Shown: positions 17,660 through 26,900, counted from the first letter of the stretch. The stretch is 64,000 nt of DNA from Clostridia bacterium (GCA_902363595.1 CABJAP010000012.1:90179-154178), one strand, 5' to 3'. Numbers and translations: made by a program. Notes: generated from the sequence alone by a model not told the origin.

Positions 17660-18861
17660 GACCTTTTGACGGAATAACGGTGCTGGATTTTACACAGGCG
17701 TACAGCGGACCCTACTGCGCGTTGAATTTAGCCGATAACGGAGCGCGGGTCATTAAAGTGGAGCGGGCGGTGGACGGAGAACAATCCAGGTACTGGACCC
17801 CTTATACGGAAGACGGAGAGAGCGGGTATTTTGCCCTTTACAATCGGAATAAGGAGTGTCTGGCCGTGGATTTGGGAGAGCCGGAGGGCAAGGAAATCAT
17901 CAAAAAATTGTTTGCCCAGGTAGACGTGGTCCTGGAAAACTTCAAGTACGGCACCATGGACAAATTGGGGATCGGATATGAAGTGGCAAAGGAAATCAAC
18001 CCGGAGATCATATTCGCGTCCATCACCGGTTTTGGGCAGACGGGGCCTTTGCGCAAGAATACCGCATATGACAATGTGATCGAGTGCATGTGCGGATTTA
18101 TGGAAATGACCGGATATCCCGATGGAGAGCCGATGCGTTCCGGAACTTCGGTGGGAGATAGCTATACCGGCCTGACCATGCTGCTGGGAATCGCGCTGGC
18201 TTGTTACGATAAAAAGCGAACCGGCAAGGGCAGAAGAATCGACGTGGCCATGTTCGATACCATGTTTGCCACCATAGAGGATGCGGTTTTGGCCTACAGC
18301 CTGACAGGAGAGGAAATCAGCCGGTCGGGCAATGCCAAGCCGCGGGAGATCGTGCCTTACGATGTTTACAAATGCGAGGACGGCTCTGTGGCGGTGGGCA
18401 TCACGGAGGAATCCATGTGGCCGGATTTTTGCGAAGCAATGGGAATGGCGGAATTGATCGATGATGAGCGGTTCTGTACCAATGATCTGAGATGTGAACA
18501 TTTTGACGCTTTTACCCAAATCATGGTTGATTTTATGAACAATCAAAAACAGGGATGGGTACTGGATCAGCTGGCAAAATACAAGATTCCTGCGGCGCCG
18601 ATTCTGGTTCCCCTGAGGACGATGGAGCATCCCCAGACGCTGGCCAGGGAGATGGTCATTGAAATCGACGATGCCAACATCGGCAAATACAAAGCCTTTG
18701 GCCATCCGATCAAGTTCAGCAAGACGCCTTGCTTCGTAAAAAAATCGTCTCCCAAACTGGGCGAAAGCACCTATGATATTTTGACCTCCCTGGGATACAG
18801 CGAGCAAGAGATTCAAAACTACGTGGATGAAGAAATCGTCAGCGTTCCCGAAGAGCATTAA
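17656..18861 (+). CDS. Class III CoA-transferase (CaiB/BaiF family), second copy
   Basis: 401 residues from ATG 17656, chosen because AGGAGG at 17641 precedes it; it overlaps the stop of the first copy. MRPFDGITVLDFTQAYSGPYC, LADNGARVIKVER and ASITGFGQTGPLRKNTAYD match the family. The catalytic Asp is in SVGDSYTGL (Asp168). Similar in outline to the first copy but clearly diverged, so a heteromer or two substrate roles are both possible. Confidence 0.93.
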   Translation: MRPFDGITVLDFTQAYSGPYCALNLADNGARVIKVERAVDGEQSRYWTPYTEDGESGYFALYNRNKECLAVDLGEPEGKEIIKKLFAQVDVVLENFKYGTMDKLGIGYEVAKEINPEIIFASITGFGQTGPLRKNTAYDNVIECMCGFMEMTGYPDGEPMRSGTSVGDSYTGLTMLLGIALACYDKKRTGKGRRIDVAMFDTMFATIEDAVLAYSLTGEEISRSGNAKPREIVPYDVYKCEDGSVAVGITEESMWPDFCEAMGMAELIDDERFCTNDLRCEHFDAFTQIMVDFMNNQKQGWVLDQLAKYKIPAAPILVPLRTMEHPQTLAREMVIEIDDANIGKYKAFGHPIKFSKTPCFVKKSSPKLGESTYDILTSLGYSEQEIQNYVDEEIVSVPEEH

Positions 18862-18892
18862 TTGGTGCATATAAACGAATGCAATATACTGC

Positions 18893-18929
18893 AAGCAGAG
18901 TATTTATTATAACAATAAATGCTCTGCTT
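18893..18929 (+). terminator. Hairpin after the CoA-transferase genes
   Basis: AAGCAGAG-TATTTATT pairs with AATAAAT-GCTCTGCTT (18893-18929) around a short loop. No U run follows (AATATG), so it may attenuate or protect the operon mRNA rather than fully terminate. Confidence 0.6.
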
Positions 18930-18978
18930 AATATGATATAATGGTCTGACAAATAGTCTTTGCGGAAGAGGTATGAAG

Positions 18979-20382
18979 ATGAAATATATTCAGTTTCTAA
19001 AAGAAAACTATGATTGGCTGATGGATTTTATTAATTGTATGACGGTCGGCATTTGGATTACCGATGCCGAAGGAAGGGTGATTATGGTTAATAATTCTTC
19101 AATCAGCACGGGAGGATTGGGCCGTGAAGAAATTTTGGGACGATATACGACCGAATTACTGGAGTCAGGATATATTTTATATGAATCCTCCGTATTGAAA
19201 GCGATCGAGAGCGGCCATGAAGAGAGCATCGTGCAGGAAGAGGGGGAAGGCAATCATTCGATGGCTACCAGCGTTCCGCTCTTTGACGGAGATGAGCTGG
19301 ATTTGATCGTATGCGTTGAACTGGATATCACAGAGGTGATGCGCCTGAAGGGGCTGCTGGAAAATCAGAAGAATATTACCAGGAAATACCGAGATGAGCT
19401 TTTAAAGTTTTTGGGCCAGAACAACACGGAAAACAATGGCAGCGAGGAACTGGTCACCTATAACGTTAACATGATCCGCATTAAAGACATGGCCGCGAAA
19501 ACGGGAAAAACCGACGCAACTGTGATTATCACCGGGGAGTCGGGGACCGGTAAAGAAGTGATGGCCAATTTGATTCAGAAAAACAGCGCCAGGGCCGACG
19601 CGCCTTTTATCAAGGTTAACTGCGCGGCGATTCCCGAATCCTTAATCGAGTCGGAATTCTTCGGATATGAAAAGGGGACATTTACTGGCGCCAATGTGAA
19701 CGGTAAGATCGGCCTCTTTGAATTGGCCAACGGCGGGACCTTGTTTTTGGATGAAATCGGCGACTTGCCGCTGCAGATGCAGTCCAAGCTGCTGCGGGTC
19801 ATTCAGGAGCGGGAAGTGCGGAAGATCGGCGGCGAAAAGGTCATTCCGGTGGATATCCGTTTTATCGCCGCTACCAATAAAAATTTGAAAAAGGAAATGG
19901 AGAGGGGCGCTTTCCGAAGCGATTTGTATTACCGGCTGTTCGTGGTGCCGATCCATATTCCGCCGCTGAGGCAGCGGATCGAGGATATCGCTCCCATGGC
20001 CAATTATTTTATCAAGATGTTTAATGAGCAGTATAAGATGAACAAGGTGATCTGCGATGATGCCATCAAGGAATTGGAGGCCTATTATTGGCCGGGAAAC
20101 GTCCGCGAGCTGAGAAATGTCATCGAGCGAATGGCTGTCAGCGGTTCCGGCGATCAGATCACCAGATTCCAAGTGAGCATGTGTTTGAACGACAATGCCG
20201 GCGCCGGCGACAATATGGGACCTGGGGCAAGAAATCAATCTCTGGGCGCCCTGCTGAAGGAATATGAGCGGGAGATCATCATGAAAACCGTGGATGAATG
20301 CGGCAGTATCAGCGCTGCGGCCAGGGCTCTTCAGGTCAATAAATCCACCATATCAAAAAAGCTGAAAGAATATGAACGTTGA
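18979..20382 (+). CDS. Sigma-54-dependent PAS-AAA+-Fis activator (Reg3)
   Basis: 467 residues from ATG 18979, preferred over ATG 18973 because GGAAGAGG ends 7 bases upstream. A PAS-like sensor ([18 protein letters not shown]) precedes an AAA+ domain with Walker A GESGTGKE (186-193). The sigma-54 loop reads GTFTGA (233-238) instead of the usual GAFTGA. The C-terminal HTH is [24 protein letters not shown], nearly the same recognition helix as Reg4. TGATATAATGG at 18935 is a likely housekeeping -10. It sits between the two sigma-54 targets (11.8 and 22.4 kb) that share enhancer palindromes, so it probably controls both. Confidence 0.94.
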   Translation: MKYIQFLKENYDWLMDFINCMTVGIWITDAEGRVIMVNNSSISTGGLGREEILGRYTTELLESGYILYESSVLKAIESGHEESIVQEEGEGNHSMATSVPLFDGDELDLIVCVELDITEVMRLKGLLENQKNITRKYRDELLKFLGQNNTENNGSEELVTYNVNMIRIKDMAAKTGKTDATVIITGESGTGKEVMANLIQKNSARADAPFIKVNCAAIPESLIESEFFGYEKGTFTGANVNGKIGLFELANGGTLFLDEIGDLPLQMQSKLLRVIQEREVRKIGGEKVIPVDIRFIAATNKNLKKEMERGAFRSDLYYRLFVVPIHIPPLRQRIEDIAPMANYFIKMFNEQYKMNKVICDDAIKELEAYYWPGNVRELRNVIERMAVSGSGDQITRFQVSMCLNDNAGAGDNMGPGARNQSLGALLKEYEREIIMKTVDECGSISAAARALQVNKSTISKKLKEYER

Positions 20383-20396
20383 GTAACGGAAGGCTT

Positions 20397-21839
20397 ATGG
20401 ATAAATTAAAAACCAGTACAAAGATCTTATATGGAATCGCCGGAATCGGAGACTCGGCATTATATAACTTTATGGGGACCTTTGCCCTGTTTTTTCTGAC
20501 GACCGTGGCGGGCGTCGATCCGGCGGTCGGGGGAACCATTGTGGCGCTGGGCTCCATATGCGAGACGATCGCCGGGGCGGTCATCGGCTATGTTTCCGAT
20601 AACACTGCGACAAAATATGGGAAAAGGAAACCCTTTCTTCTGGCCGCGGCCTTCCCGCTGACAATCATAACCTGCCTCTTTTTTGCCAATTTTAATATGG
20701 GCATGACCGTTAAGATTTTGTACTATGGGGCCATGATGGTTATTTTTTGGACGTTTTTTTCTGTTTTCTTTGTGCCTTATTTGGCCTGGGGCGCTGAGCT
20801 GACTCAGGACTATAATGAAAGAACCGTGCTGCGGGGATACGTCTATTTCTTCAACATGGCGGGAGTGACCATTGGCATGATCCTGCCCAACCTGATCGTG
20901 GACTGGCTTGGCAGCCAAGGCTTCTCTTTAGGCGCCAGCTGGCAGATCACGGCTGTTTTCTGCGGCGTGTGCGCAGGAGTATCCATTTTTATCGCCGCTG
21001 TCGGCATCAAAGATCAATTTGAGCGGAATTATCAAACAGCAGGGAAAGAAGCGGCGCACAAAGCCAGAACCAGTATGAAGTCCCTGGTTCGGGCTTTCAA
21101 AGACATGCTCGGCAGCTATTGGGAAATCATGAAAAGCAAAACGGTTTTGTGCATCCTAGGCGCCAGTGTCTTTTATCTGATCGCTTACGCCATTTTCTCC
21201 GCGGACAGAATGTATTTCCTAACCTATAACATGAAATTCTCACCGGGACAAATTACTGCGGTCCTTGCATTCCTTACCTTCTCGCCCCTGGTCTTTTTGC
21301 CGCTGATCATAAAACTAAGCAATCGATGGGATAAACGATCTCTGTTTCTTTACGGAATGAGTATCAGTACCGTGATGATGCTGCTATATGGGGTTATGGG
21401 CATTCATTCCATGGCGGGTATTTTCTTGTATTCCTTTCTGTATTCCATCGGAAATATTTGTTACTGGCAGCTGATTCCCTCGATGATCTATGATGTTTCC
21501 GAAGTGGACGAACTGATTTACAATAAGAAGCGGACCGGGCTAGTGATTTCGCTGCAGTCCCTTTCCGAGTCTCTGGCAAACGCCGTCGGTGTGCAGCTTT
21601 TGGGCATTATGCTCAGCGCCGCGGGCTTTGACGGAGAAGTGGGGGTACAAGCGGATACGGCATTGCTCTGTACCCATCTTTCCTTTACGGTCCTGCCGGC
21701 TGTTTTCATGGGAATATCCATTTTGATGATTGTGAAATATCCGGTTACGAGAGCGGTTTATGATCAGGTTTTGGCCGCGCTCAAGGCCAGGGAGGCAGGA
21801 GAAGATGTGGATATGGAGGCGTTTGAGAGATTGAGATGA
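20397..21839 (+). CDS. MFS transporter of the GPH (sugar:cation symporter-like) type
   Basis: 480 residues from ATG 20397 with GGAAGG close before it; a TTG at 20379 overlapping the Reg3 stop is an alternative start. About 12 membrane segments. GPH-type signatures are YGIAGIGDSALYNFMGTF, IGYVSDNTATKYGKRKPFL and the mid-protein YDVSEVDELIYNKKRTGL. It follows Reg3 without a gap and is likely co-transcribed with it. Many GPH proteins carry glycosides, but others carry unrelated organic acids, so the substrate is open; export of a pathway product is possible. Confidence 0.88.
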   Translation: MDKLKTSTKILYGIAGIGDSALYNFMGTFALFFLTTVAGVDPAVGGTIVALGSICETIAGAVIGYVSDNTATKYGKRKPFLLAAAFPLTIITCLFFANFNMGMTVKILYYGAMMVIFWTFFSVFFVPYLAWGAELTQDYNERTVLRGYVYFFNMAGVTIGMILPNLIVDWLGSQGFSLGASWQITAVFCGVCAGVSIFIAAVGIKDQFERNYQTAGKEAAHKARTSMKSLVRAFKDMLGSYWEIMKSKTVLCILGASVFYLIAYAIFSADRMYFLTYNMKFSPGQITAVLAFLTFSPLVFLPLIIKLSNRWDKRSLFLYGMSISTVMMLLYGVMGIHSMAGIFLYSFLYSIGNICYWQLIPSMIYDVSEVDELIYNKKRTGLVISLQSLSESLANAVGVQLLGIMLSAAGFDGEVGVQADTALLCTHLSFTVLPAVFMGISILMIVKYPVTRAVYDQVLAALKAREAGEDVDMEAFERLR

Positions 21840-21927
21840 AGGCTTGGGCTGGTCCTCAGGAAATGAAGTTACGGTAAACCAAAAAGCATGCCAGCTCAGT
21901 GGGCAGCCCCGTTTATTATCACAAAAA

Positions 21928-21952
21928 CCCAAGCCCCGCGCTGGGGCTTGGG
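21928..21952. terminator. GC-rich hairpin between convergent genes
   Basis: CCCAAGCCCC (21928-21937) pairs with GGGGCTTGGG (21943-21952) around a 5-base loop, between the MFS gene and the convergent ammonia-lyase-like gene. There is no U run on either side. Confidence 0.5.
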
Positions 21953-22013
21953 CGATGGTATTCAGAGGCAGGGTGATAGCCGTCTGAACAATTGGCATTG
22001 GGAACAAATCTAT

Positions 22014-22439
22014 CTATGCCTCGTCTACTACAAAGGTTGTATCTCCCTTCACCACTAAAACAGGTTCGTCGAATACTTCTGAACGATCGGTTTTCTGGTC
22101 GTATTCAGAGGTTTTGTACATTTCATACCCATATATTCTGGATCTGCTGCCGTGCTTGACAAGCCATACAATCACTTCTACGGCGTCCAGCATGTGAACC
22201 GGCTTTAAAATGTTTGCTTCCGTGTGGACGAATAGGCCGCCGTCCCCGTCATCCCGGATATTGCTCAGCTCGGTAACACAGTCAATGCACTTTTCCATCA
22301 ATTTGCATCCTGAGATCATTTCTCCCGGATAATGCATATCCTCGCCGTTGATCGACATTCTGAATTTTAATTCCGTTACATCTCTGCCCTTCTTTACTTC
22401 ACTTAATAAAGCCCTTTTTTCAGCTTCTACTTTTGCCAT
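22014..22439 (-). CDS. Hotdog-fold beta-aminoacyl-CoA ammonia-lyase-like protein (Kal/Acl family)
   Basis: 141 residues from ATG at 22439 (minus strand), chosen for GGAGG 8 bases upstream. The pattern LKFRMSINGEDMHYPGEMISGCKLM, split as RMS-x3-D-x-HY-x-G, then CVTEL, DGDGGLF and KPVHMLDAVE, fits what I know of 3-aminobutyryl-CoA ammonia-lyase (Kal) and beta-alanyl-CoA ammonia-lyase (Acl). These small hotdog proteins eliminate ammonia from beta-aminoacyl-CoA. It has its own sigma-54 promoter and the same enhancer palindromes as the apc3 operon. A hotdog thioesterase is the main alternative. Confidence 0.75.
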   Translation of the reverse strand: MAKVEAEKRALLSEVKKGRDVTELKFRMSINGEDMHYPGEMISGCKLMEKCIDCVTELSNIRDDGDGGLFVHTEANILKPVHMLDAVEVIVWLVKHGSRSRIYGYEMYKTSEYDQKTDRSEVFDEPVLVVKGDTTFVVDEA

Positions 22440-22495
22440 AATCGTGTCCTCCTTATTAATCATTTATCGGTTCGTTGTGTACTGCTTATAATATA

Positions 22496-22512
22496 CGCAT
22501 ATATGGTGCCAA
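22496..22512 (-). promoter_or_regulatory. Sigma-54 promoter of the ammonia-lyase-like gene
   Basis: On the minus strand, TTGGCACCATATATGCG has GG and GC twelve bases apart, about 57 bases upstream of the start codon. A GTTGAAATTTCAAT element (22532-22545) lies just above the -24 box. Confidence 0.86.
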
Positions 22513-22583
22513 CATTTTATAAAAATAAGCTGTTGAAATTTCAATGGTTAGATAGGATGGGCCGCTGTGACGGTCCTGTTTTC

Positions 22584-22618
22584 GTTGCCATACGGCAACG
22601 TCGTTGCCGTATGGCAAC
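22584..22618. promoter_or_regulatory. Tandem enhancer (UAS) palindromes of the ammonia-lyase-like gene
   Basis: GTTGCCATACGGCAAC (22584-22599) and GTTGCCGTATGGCAAC (22603-22618) lie about 70-105 bases above the sigma-54 promoter. Both fit GTTGCC-RTAY-GGCAAC, shared with 11601-11616 before apc3. Confidence 0.82.
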
Positions 22619-22791
22619 GATGGGGGAATGATGCCGGGAATGGAAAAACAGGCCGGCCGCATCCATGGACACGCGGTCCGCCGGATCTTGCTATGTATAC
22701 AAAATTCTTTGAAAATCCAATATTGAATTAATTGGTAAATCGTGGTAGCATGAAAACACAAACCGCCATTTTAAGGGAAAAGGGGAGAAAC

Positions 22792-23685
22792 ATGGATTTC
22801 AGACAAATCGAAGCTTACGTCAATGTCGTAAAGCAAAAGAGCTTTTCAAAAGCCGCCTATATTAGCAATGTGAAGCAGCCGACCATAAGCGCGCACGTCA
22901 ACGCTCTGGAGAAAGAAATGGGAGTCAAGCTGATCGACCGGACCCATCGGGAAGCCAGGCCCACACCAGAAGGCCAGTTGTTTTACGATTATGCCATCAA
23001 CATGATCAATCTGAGAGAGACCGCCACTTACTCCATAAAAGGTTTTCAAAAAAATATTAACGGATTAATCCGAATTCATGCGTCTAATTTTCCTGCAGAA
23101 TACATCTTGCCCAAACTGATCAAATCCTTCAGCGATCTCTATCCCAACGTTAAATTTCAAATTGAACAGTACGACAGCAAACAGGTTCTGGAGAACATGC
23201 TGGAAAACAAGGCCGAAATCGGTTTTACAGGAGTAAAAGGCAGCTACGGTCTGGCCTATATCCCACTATTTGAAGACGAACTGGTGGTCATCGCCCCAAA
23301 AGACAAACAATACGAGGGGCTGATCAAAGAGCCGATTAAGGTGTCTGAGATCGCAGACTATCCGCTGATTTTCAGAGAACAGGGCTCAGGCACAAGAAAA
23401 TTATTGGAGGCCATCTTGGTGCGCGATGGGATACAACTGGACGAGCTCAATGTGGTGGTGACGGTGAATAACAATGCCATGCTGAAACGATTCGTGAAAA
23501 GCGGAATGGGGGCAGCGATCATTTCTAAATGCGCGGTGGAAAAAGAAGACAAAGACTTCTTCCATGTCATAGAGATTGACAATCTGGGGGTAAAAAGAAA
23601 GTTTTATCTTACCTATAATAAGAAAATAACAGGTACACCTACAGTTAATCTGTTTAAATCCTTTGTGGAAGATGGATTTAAATAG
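22792..23685 (+). CDS. LysR-family regulator, selenium-metabolism-associated type, second copy
   Basis: 297 residues from ATG 22792 (AGGGGAG upstream); an in-frame N-terminal extension from 22732 lacks support. The HTH MDFRQIEAYVNVVKQKSFSK ... KQPTISAHVNALEKEMGVKLIDRT closely matches the LysR gene at 3000. It stands alone, between the ammonia-lyase-like gene (divergent) and ykvI (convergent). It may control selenium genes or the neighbouring amidohydrolase operon; no operator was recognised. Confidence 0.9.
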   Translation: MDFRQIEAYVNVVKQKSFSKAAYISNVKQPTISAHVNALEKEMGVKLIDRTHREARPTPEGQLFYDYAINMINLRETATYSIKGFQKNINGLIRIHASNFPAEYILPKLIKSFSDLYPNVKFQIEQYDSKQVLENMLENKAEIGFTGVKGSYGLAYIPLFEDELVVIAPKDKQYEGLIKEPIKVSEIADYPLIFREQGSGTRKLLEAILVRDGIQLDELNVVVTVNNNAMLKRFVKSGMGAAIISKCAVEKEDKDFFHVIEIDNLGVKRKFYLTYNKKITGTPTVNLFKSFVEDGFK

Positions 23686-23726
23686 GGGCAGGGAAGGCAC
23701 TGCAACAAGAAAACAGTACAAAAAAA

Positions 23727-23763
23727 GAGGACGGGCTATCGCATTTTTGATAGCCCGTTCCTC
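23727..23763. terminator. Bidirectional terminator between lysR copy 2 and ykvI
   Basis: GAGGACGGGCTATC pairs with GATAGCCCGTTCCTC (one bulge). A seven-A run at 23720-23726 gives a U tract for minus-strand transcripts, and CTCCTTT follows on the plus side. Confidence 0.8.
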
Positions 23764-23792
23764 CTTTAAGAAGGTATATGTCAAAAGAGTAT

Positions 23793-24893
23793 CTAAGCTG
23801 CTGTTTTCTTGGAGTTCTTCTTAGCGATCCGAAGAACAACCTTGACGGCCACCAGGAGAATGAAAATGATTCCCACATAACCGTTGATGACATAGATGAT
23901 ATTGAGCAATTTATTGAACGGCAGCAGCAGCGCCACCGCAGCGCCCAGCAGAGCCAGAACGACAATGACAAGCTTGCCTTTGGTCGTCTTTTCGTCTACG
24001 AATCTGGTTGCCGGACTGTAGAGAAGGGGCACGGCCGATGAATAGATACCGAACATGATAATGATTGCGAAGACAGCGCCCAGCGCGGGACTCAGGTTGG
24101 CGGCCAGCGTGAGGATTGGAATCTGGGAACCTTCCATGGATTCCATATTGGCAAACATGGCCAGCACCACGATGAGAGCCGTTACTGTGAACAAGGCCAC
24201 GCCTAAAATCTGGCCGTAAGCGGCCTGCTTGAAGCTTTTCAGCGTCTTGCCGTAAGCCGGCAGAAATGCTACCATCCACAGGATGCCGAAGCCCAAATAA
24301 TTGAATACGGACATGTACCAGGAATCGGCCGGTTTGACCAGATCCAAATCCGCCGTAAGGGCCATACCTTCTTTAATGGACAGATCGCCCATAAAGATAT
24401 TGGGAATACAGATTAAGATGGTGATTACGATCAAGGCCGGTCCGATTTTGCCGATGATATCTGCGATTCGATTGAGTCCAAGGGTAACGGTCAAACCTCC
24501 GGCAACGGCCAGTATGACAACGCCGACCCAGGTCGGAAGCCCATAGTGCTGATTCAGGGTAGCGCCGGCGCCGGAACACATGACGATGAACGACATATAG
24601 ACAAACAGGTTTGTAAAATAGTCGTAAAAGGTACCGATATATTTGCCGCAGTAGTACTTATAAACACCGTCTTTTGTTTCAAACTGTTCTCTGTATCCGG
24701 TTGTAATGAATTCGGTGTCCATCCATGAACCGATGATAAAATATGCGATCAGAGCTGCGAACGCGCTGACGCCGTATGATGTGAAATATTGCAGAACCTC
24801 TTGTCCCGTAGCAAATCCTGAGCCGATGGCAAAGGCGATATAAGTGCCGGCGACCGTTAAAATTCCTCCCAATGATACTTTGTTTCCACTCAT
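23793..24893 (-). CDS. YkvI-family membrane transporter-like protein
   Basis: 366 residues, AAGGAG before the ATG on the minus strand. Around 10 hydrophobic segments. It opens with TVAGTYIAFAIGSGFATGQEVLQYF, whose broken-helix GSGFATGQE resembles LeuT-fold carriers and is typical of the uncharacterised YkvI family. It lies 20 bases after the amidohydrolase gene and is co-transcribed from the sigma-54 promoter at 26577-26594. It may import the amidohydrolase substrate or export a product; this is inferred from operon context only. Confidence 0.82.
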   Translation of the reverse strand: MSGNKVSLGGILTVAGTYIAFAIGSGFATGQEVLQYFTSYGVSAFAALIAYFIIGSWMDTEFITTGYREQFETKDGVYKYYCGKYIGTFYDYFTNLFVYMSFIVMCSGAGATLNQHYGLPTWVGVVILAVAGGLTVTLGLNRIADIIGKIGPALIVITILICIPNIFMGDLSIKEGMALTADLDLVKPADSWYMSVFNYLGFGILWMVAFLPAYGKTLKSFKQAAYGQILGVALFTVTALIVVLAMFANMESMEGSQIPILTLAANLSPALGAVFAIIIMFGIYSSAVPLLYSPATRFVDEKTTKGKLVIVVLALLGAAVALLLPFNKLLNIIYVINGYVGIIFILLVAVKVVLRIAKKNSKKTAA

Positions 24894-24913
24894 AGAAATT
24901 CTCCTTATAATAA

Positions 24914-26509
24914 TTATGCTTCATATACGATATTGCCGTCCATCATGGTCATCATCACCGGCATGGCAAACATTTGATCCCGGTCAGAAATGATTTGGAA
25001 CGGATCTTTGCCCAGAACAACCACGTCGGCCAGTTTACCCGGTTCAAGGGTACCCAGCTCATTCTCTTTACCGCATGCGTATGCGGATCCCAGGGTGTAG
25101 TTTCTGAGAGCTTCATGAAGGGATAACTTTTCCCAGGGGTTGTAGCCGCCTTGGGGTTCCAGCTGATTGGTAAGCCGGTTCACGCAGCGGAATAAGCCTC
25201 TAAATGGGGTAAAATCCACAACCGGATAATCAGTTCCAAATGCCATATGGGCACCGGTATCCAAAATGGATTTAAATGCCCACATATACTTCATCCGTTC
25301 CTCACCGATCAAATGGTGGAAGGGATGGGTGCTGTAGTGGGTGCGGGGGGAGTGTTCAGGCTGAACGGACGCGACCACTCCCAGTTCCTTGAACCTGGGA
25401 ATATCCTCCGGAACGATCATTTCAATATGCTCGATGGCATGGCGCATATCCCGAAAACCGTTGGCTTTGCCGGCCTCTTCAAAGGCATCCAGGGCAAGAT
25501 GGACCGCTCCGTCGCCGCAGCAATGAACCCGGCATTTGACATTCATCTCGTCCAGCTCCGTGACTCTTGCGATGAACTGATCTCTGGGAACCAGCGGCTT
25601 GCTGACAAACCCCGGTTTATCCTCATAAGGCGCTGCCAGAAAACCGGTGTAGCCCATAGGAGTACCGTCCAGGAACTCCTTCACTCCGTTGAAGGTAACC
25701 AGCGGTCCGGTGAATTCCTGTTCCAGTGCCTTGATTTTTTCGTTGGATTCCATCATGGCTGCGGAAAAGTTGATGCGGACGGGCAAATCCCCCGACTGCT
25801 GAAGGATGCGGTAAGCTCCTTCTCGGATAATGCCGTGGAGAGGCAGATCGCCTACTGAAGTGATTCCCAGACTGTTGGCCATTTTTGCAAAGGACCTGGT
25901 AAAATCCGCGATCTTTTCGTCAGAAATTTGATCAAAGATGATCTTTAATAAAGGAGCAACGGCAAGCTCATGAACATATCCGGTCAGCTCACCATTTTCG
26001 TCTTTCACATATTCCCCATTGGGCGGATCGGGCGTGTTCTTATCAATATGAAGCCTTCTTAACGCCTCGCTGTTGAGCCATGCGCCGTGGCATTCCTTAT
26101 TCAAAGAAAACACGGGCGTTTTTGGAAAATAGCGGTCCAGAGTTTCCTTCGTAGGAAGCTTTTGTCCCGGCCAGACGAAATGATCCCAGGCGCCGCCCAG
26201 AATCCATTGGTCCGGATCCTTGTCTTTGTTCCGTTCATATAAATAGCGCGCCGCATCTTCTTCCGCGGCTGTGCGGCGAATGGTGCCAAAGTATTCCATC
26301 ATAGCAGCCATAGCCATATGAACATGATAATCGTTGAAGGCAGGCATCAAAAATCCATCGGAATAATCCAGAATTTCATCCGCCATGGCCTCATCCCAAT
26401 CCTTTGCCGGAATAAGGGCGCTGATTCGATTGCCGTCAATCAGCAAATAACCGTCAACCAACACATCCGAAAGGGACGTATAAATCTTCTTACATCGAAT
26501 TGCTTTCAT
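24914..26509 (-). CDS. Amidohydrolase, YtcJ-like metal-dependent hydrolase
   Basis: 531 residues, GGAGGTG before the ATG on the minus strand. Amidohydrolase-superfamily metal ligands are visible: HVH in FNDYHVHMAM (about residue 60), RVHCCGDGAVHLALD, IEHIE, and the catalytic Asp in FGTDYPV. WILGGAWDHFVWPG and LNKECHGAWLNSEALRR are typical of the YtcJ group, whose known member NfdA deformylates N-substituted formamides. A paralogue lies at 46351. The substrate is unknown; release of an amine from an N-acyl compound would fit the amino-acid-catabolic setting. Confidence 0.9.
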   Translation of the reverse strand: MKAIRCKKIYTSLSDVLVDGYLLIDGNRISALIPAKDWDEAMADEILDYSDGFLMPAFNDYHVHMAMAAMMEYFGTIRRTAAEEDAARYLYERNKDKDPDQWILGGAWDHFVWPGQKLPTKETLDRYFPKTPVFSLNKECHGAWLNSEALRRLHIDKNTPDPPNGEYVKDENGELTGYVHELAVAPLLKIIFDQISDEKIADFTRSFAKMANSLGITSVGDLPLHGIIREGAYRILQQSGDLPVRINFSAAMMESNEKIKALEQEFTGPLVTFNGVKEFLDGTPMGYTGFLAAPYEDKPGFVSKPLVPRDQFIARVTELDEMNVKCRVHCCGDGAVHLALDAFEEAGKANGFRDMRHAIEHIEMIVPEDIPRFKELGVVASVQPEHSPRTHYSTHPFHHLIGEERMKYMWAFKSILDTGAHMAFGTDYPVVDFTPFRGLFRCVNRLTNQLEPQGGYNPWEKLSLHEALRNYTLGSAYACGKENELGTLEPGKLADVVVLGKDPFQIISDRDQMFAMPVMMTMMDGNIVYEA

Positions 26510-26576
26510 CGTTCACCTCCATTTTTCGTTGCGTATTGAGAGAACTGTCGACATGCTTCTTCTCCACAATAAAGAT

Positions 26577-26594
26577 ATGCATATTGCGTGCCAG
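26577..26594 (-). promoter_or_regulatory. Sigma-54 promoter of the amidohydrolase-ykvI operon
   Basis: On the minus strand, CTGGCACGCAATATGCAT has GG and GC twelve bases apart, about 70 bases above the start codon. ATTTCAACG (26634-26642) lies about 40 bases further upstream. Confidence 0.82.
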
Positions 26595-26723
26595 TTCCAG
26601 AAAATTCTGAAATAAAACAATGAAAAGCCCATGATTTCAACGATTTTAATATTATTGATTTTTTCAATAGTAAAATAATTAATAGTGATATATAAAATAG
26701 TTTGAAAATTGCCATGAATTTTT

Positions 26724-26739
26724 GGTGCAATTGTGCAAC
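26724..26739. promoter_or_regulatory. Candidate enhancer dyad for the amidohydrolase operon
   Basis: GGTGCAATTGTGCAAC fits GTTG-N8-CAAC with one mismatch, about 130 bases above the sigma-54 promoter. The remainder of 26510-26900 is A/T-rich with no gene seen. Confidence 0.5.
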
Positions 26740-26900
26740 AAATGCAAAAATGCCCCATGAGCTGTTTCGGTAAAATACAAGTGGAGATCCATAGATGAAT
26801 CTGCTAGGAACTTCAAAAATATATTGATTTTTCTAATACTTAAGACTATGATAAATTCAAGAAACCAATAAGTTGATACTTCTTTATAAAGGAGCTTTTT

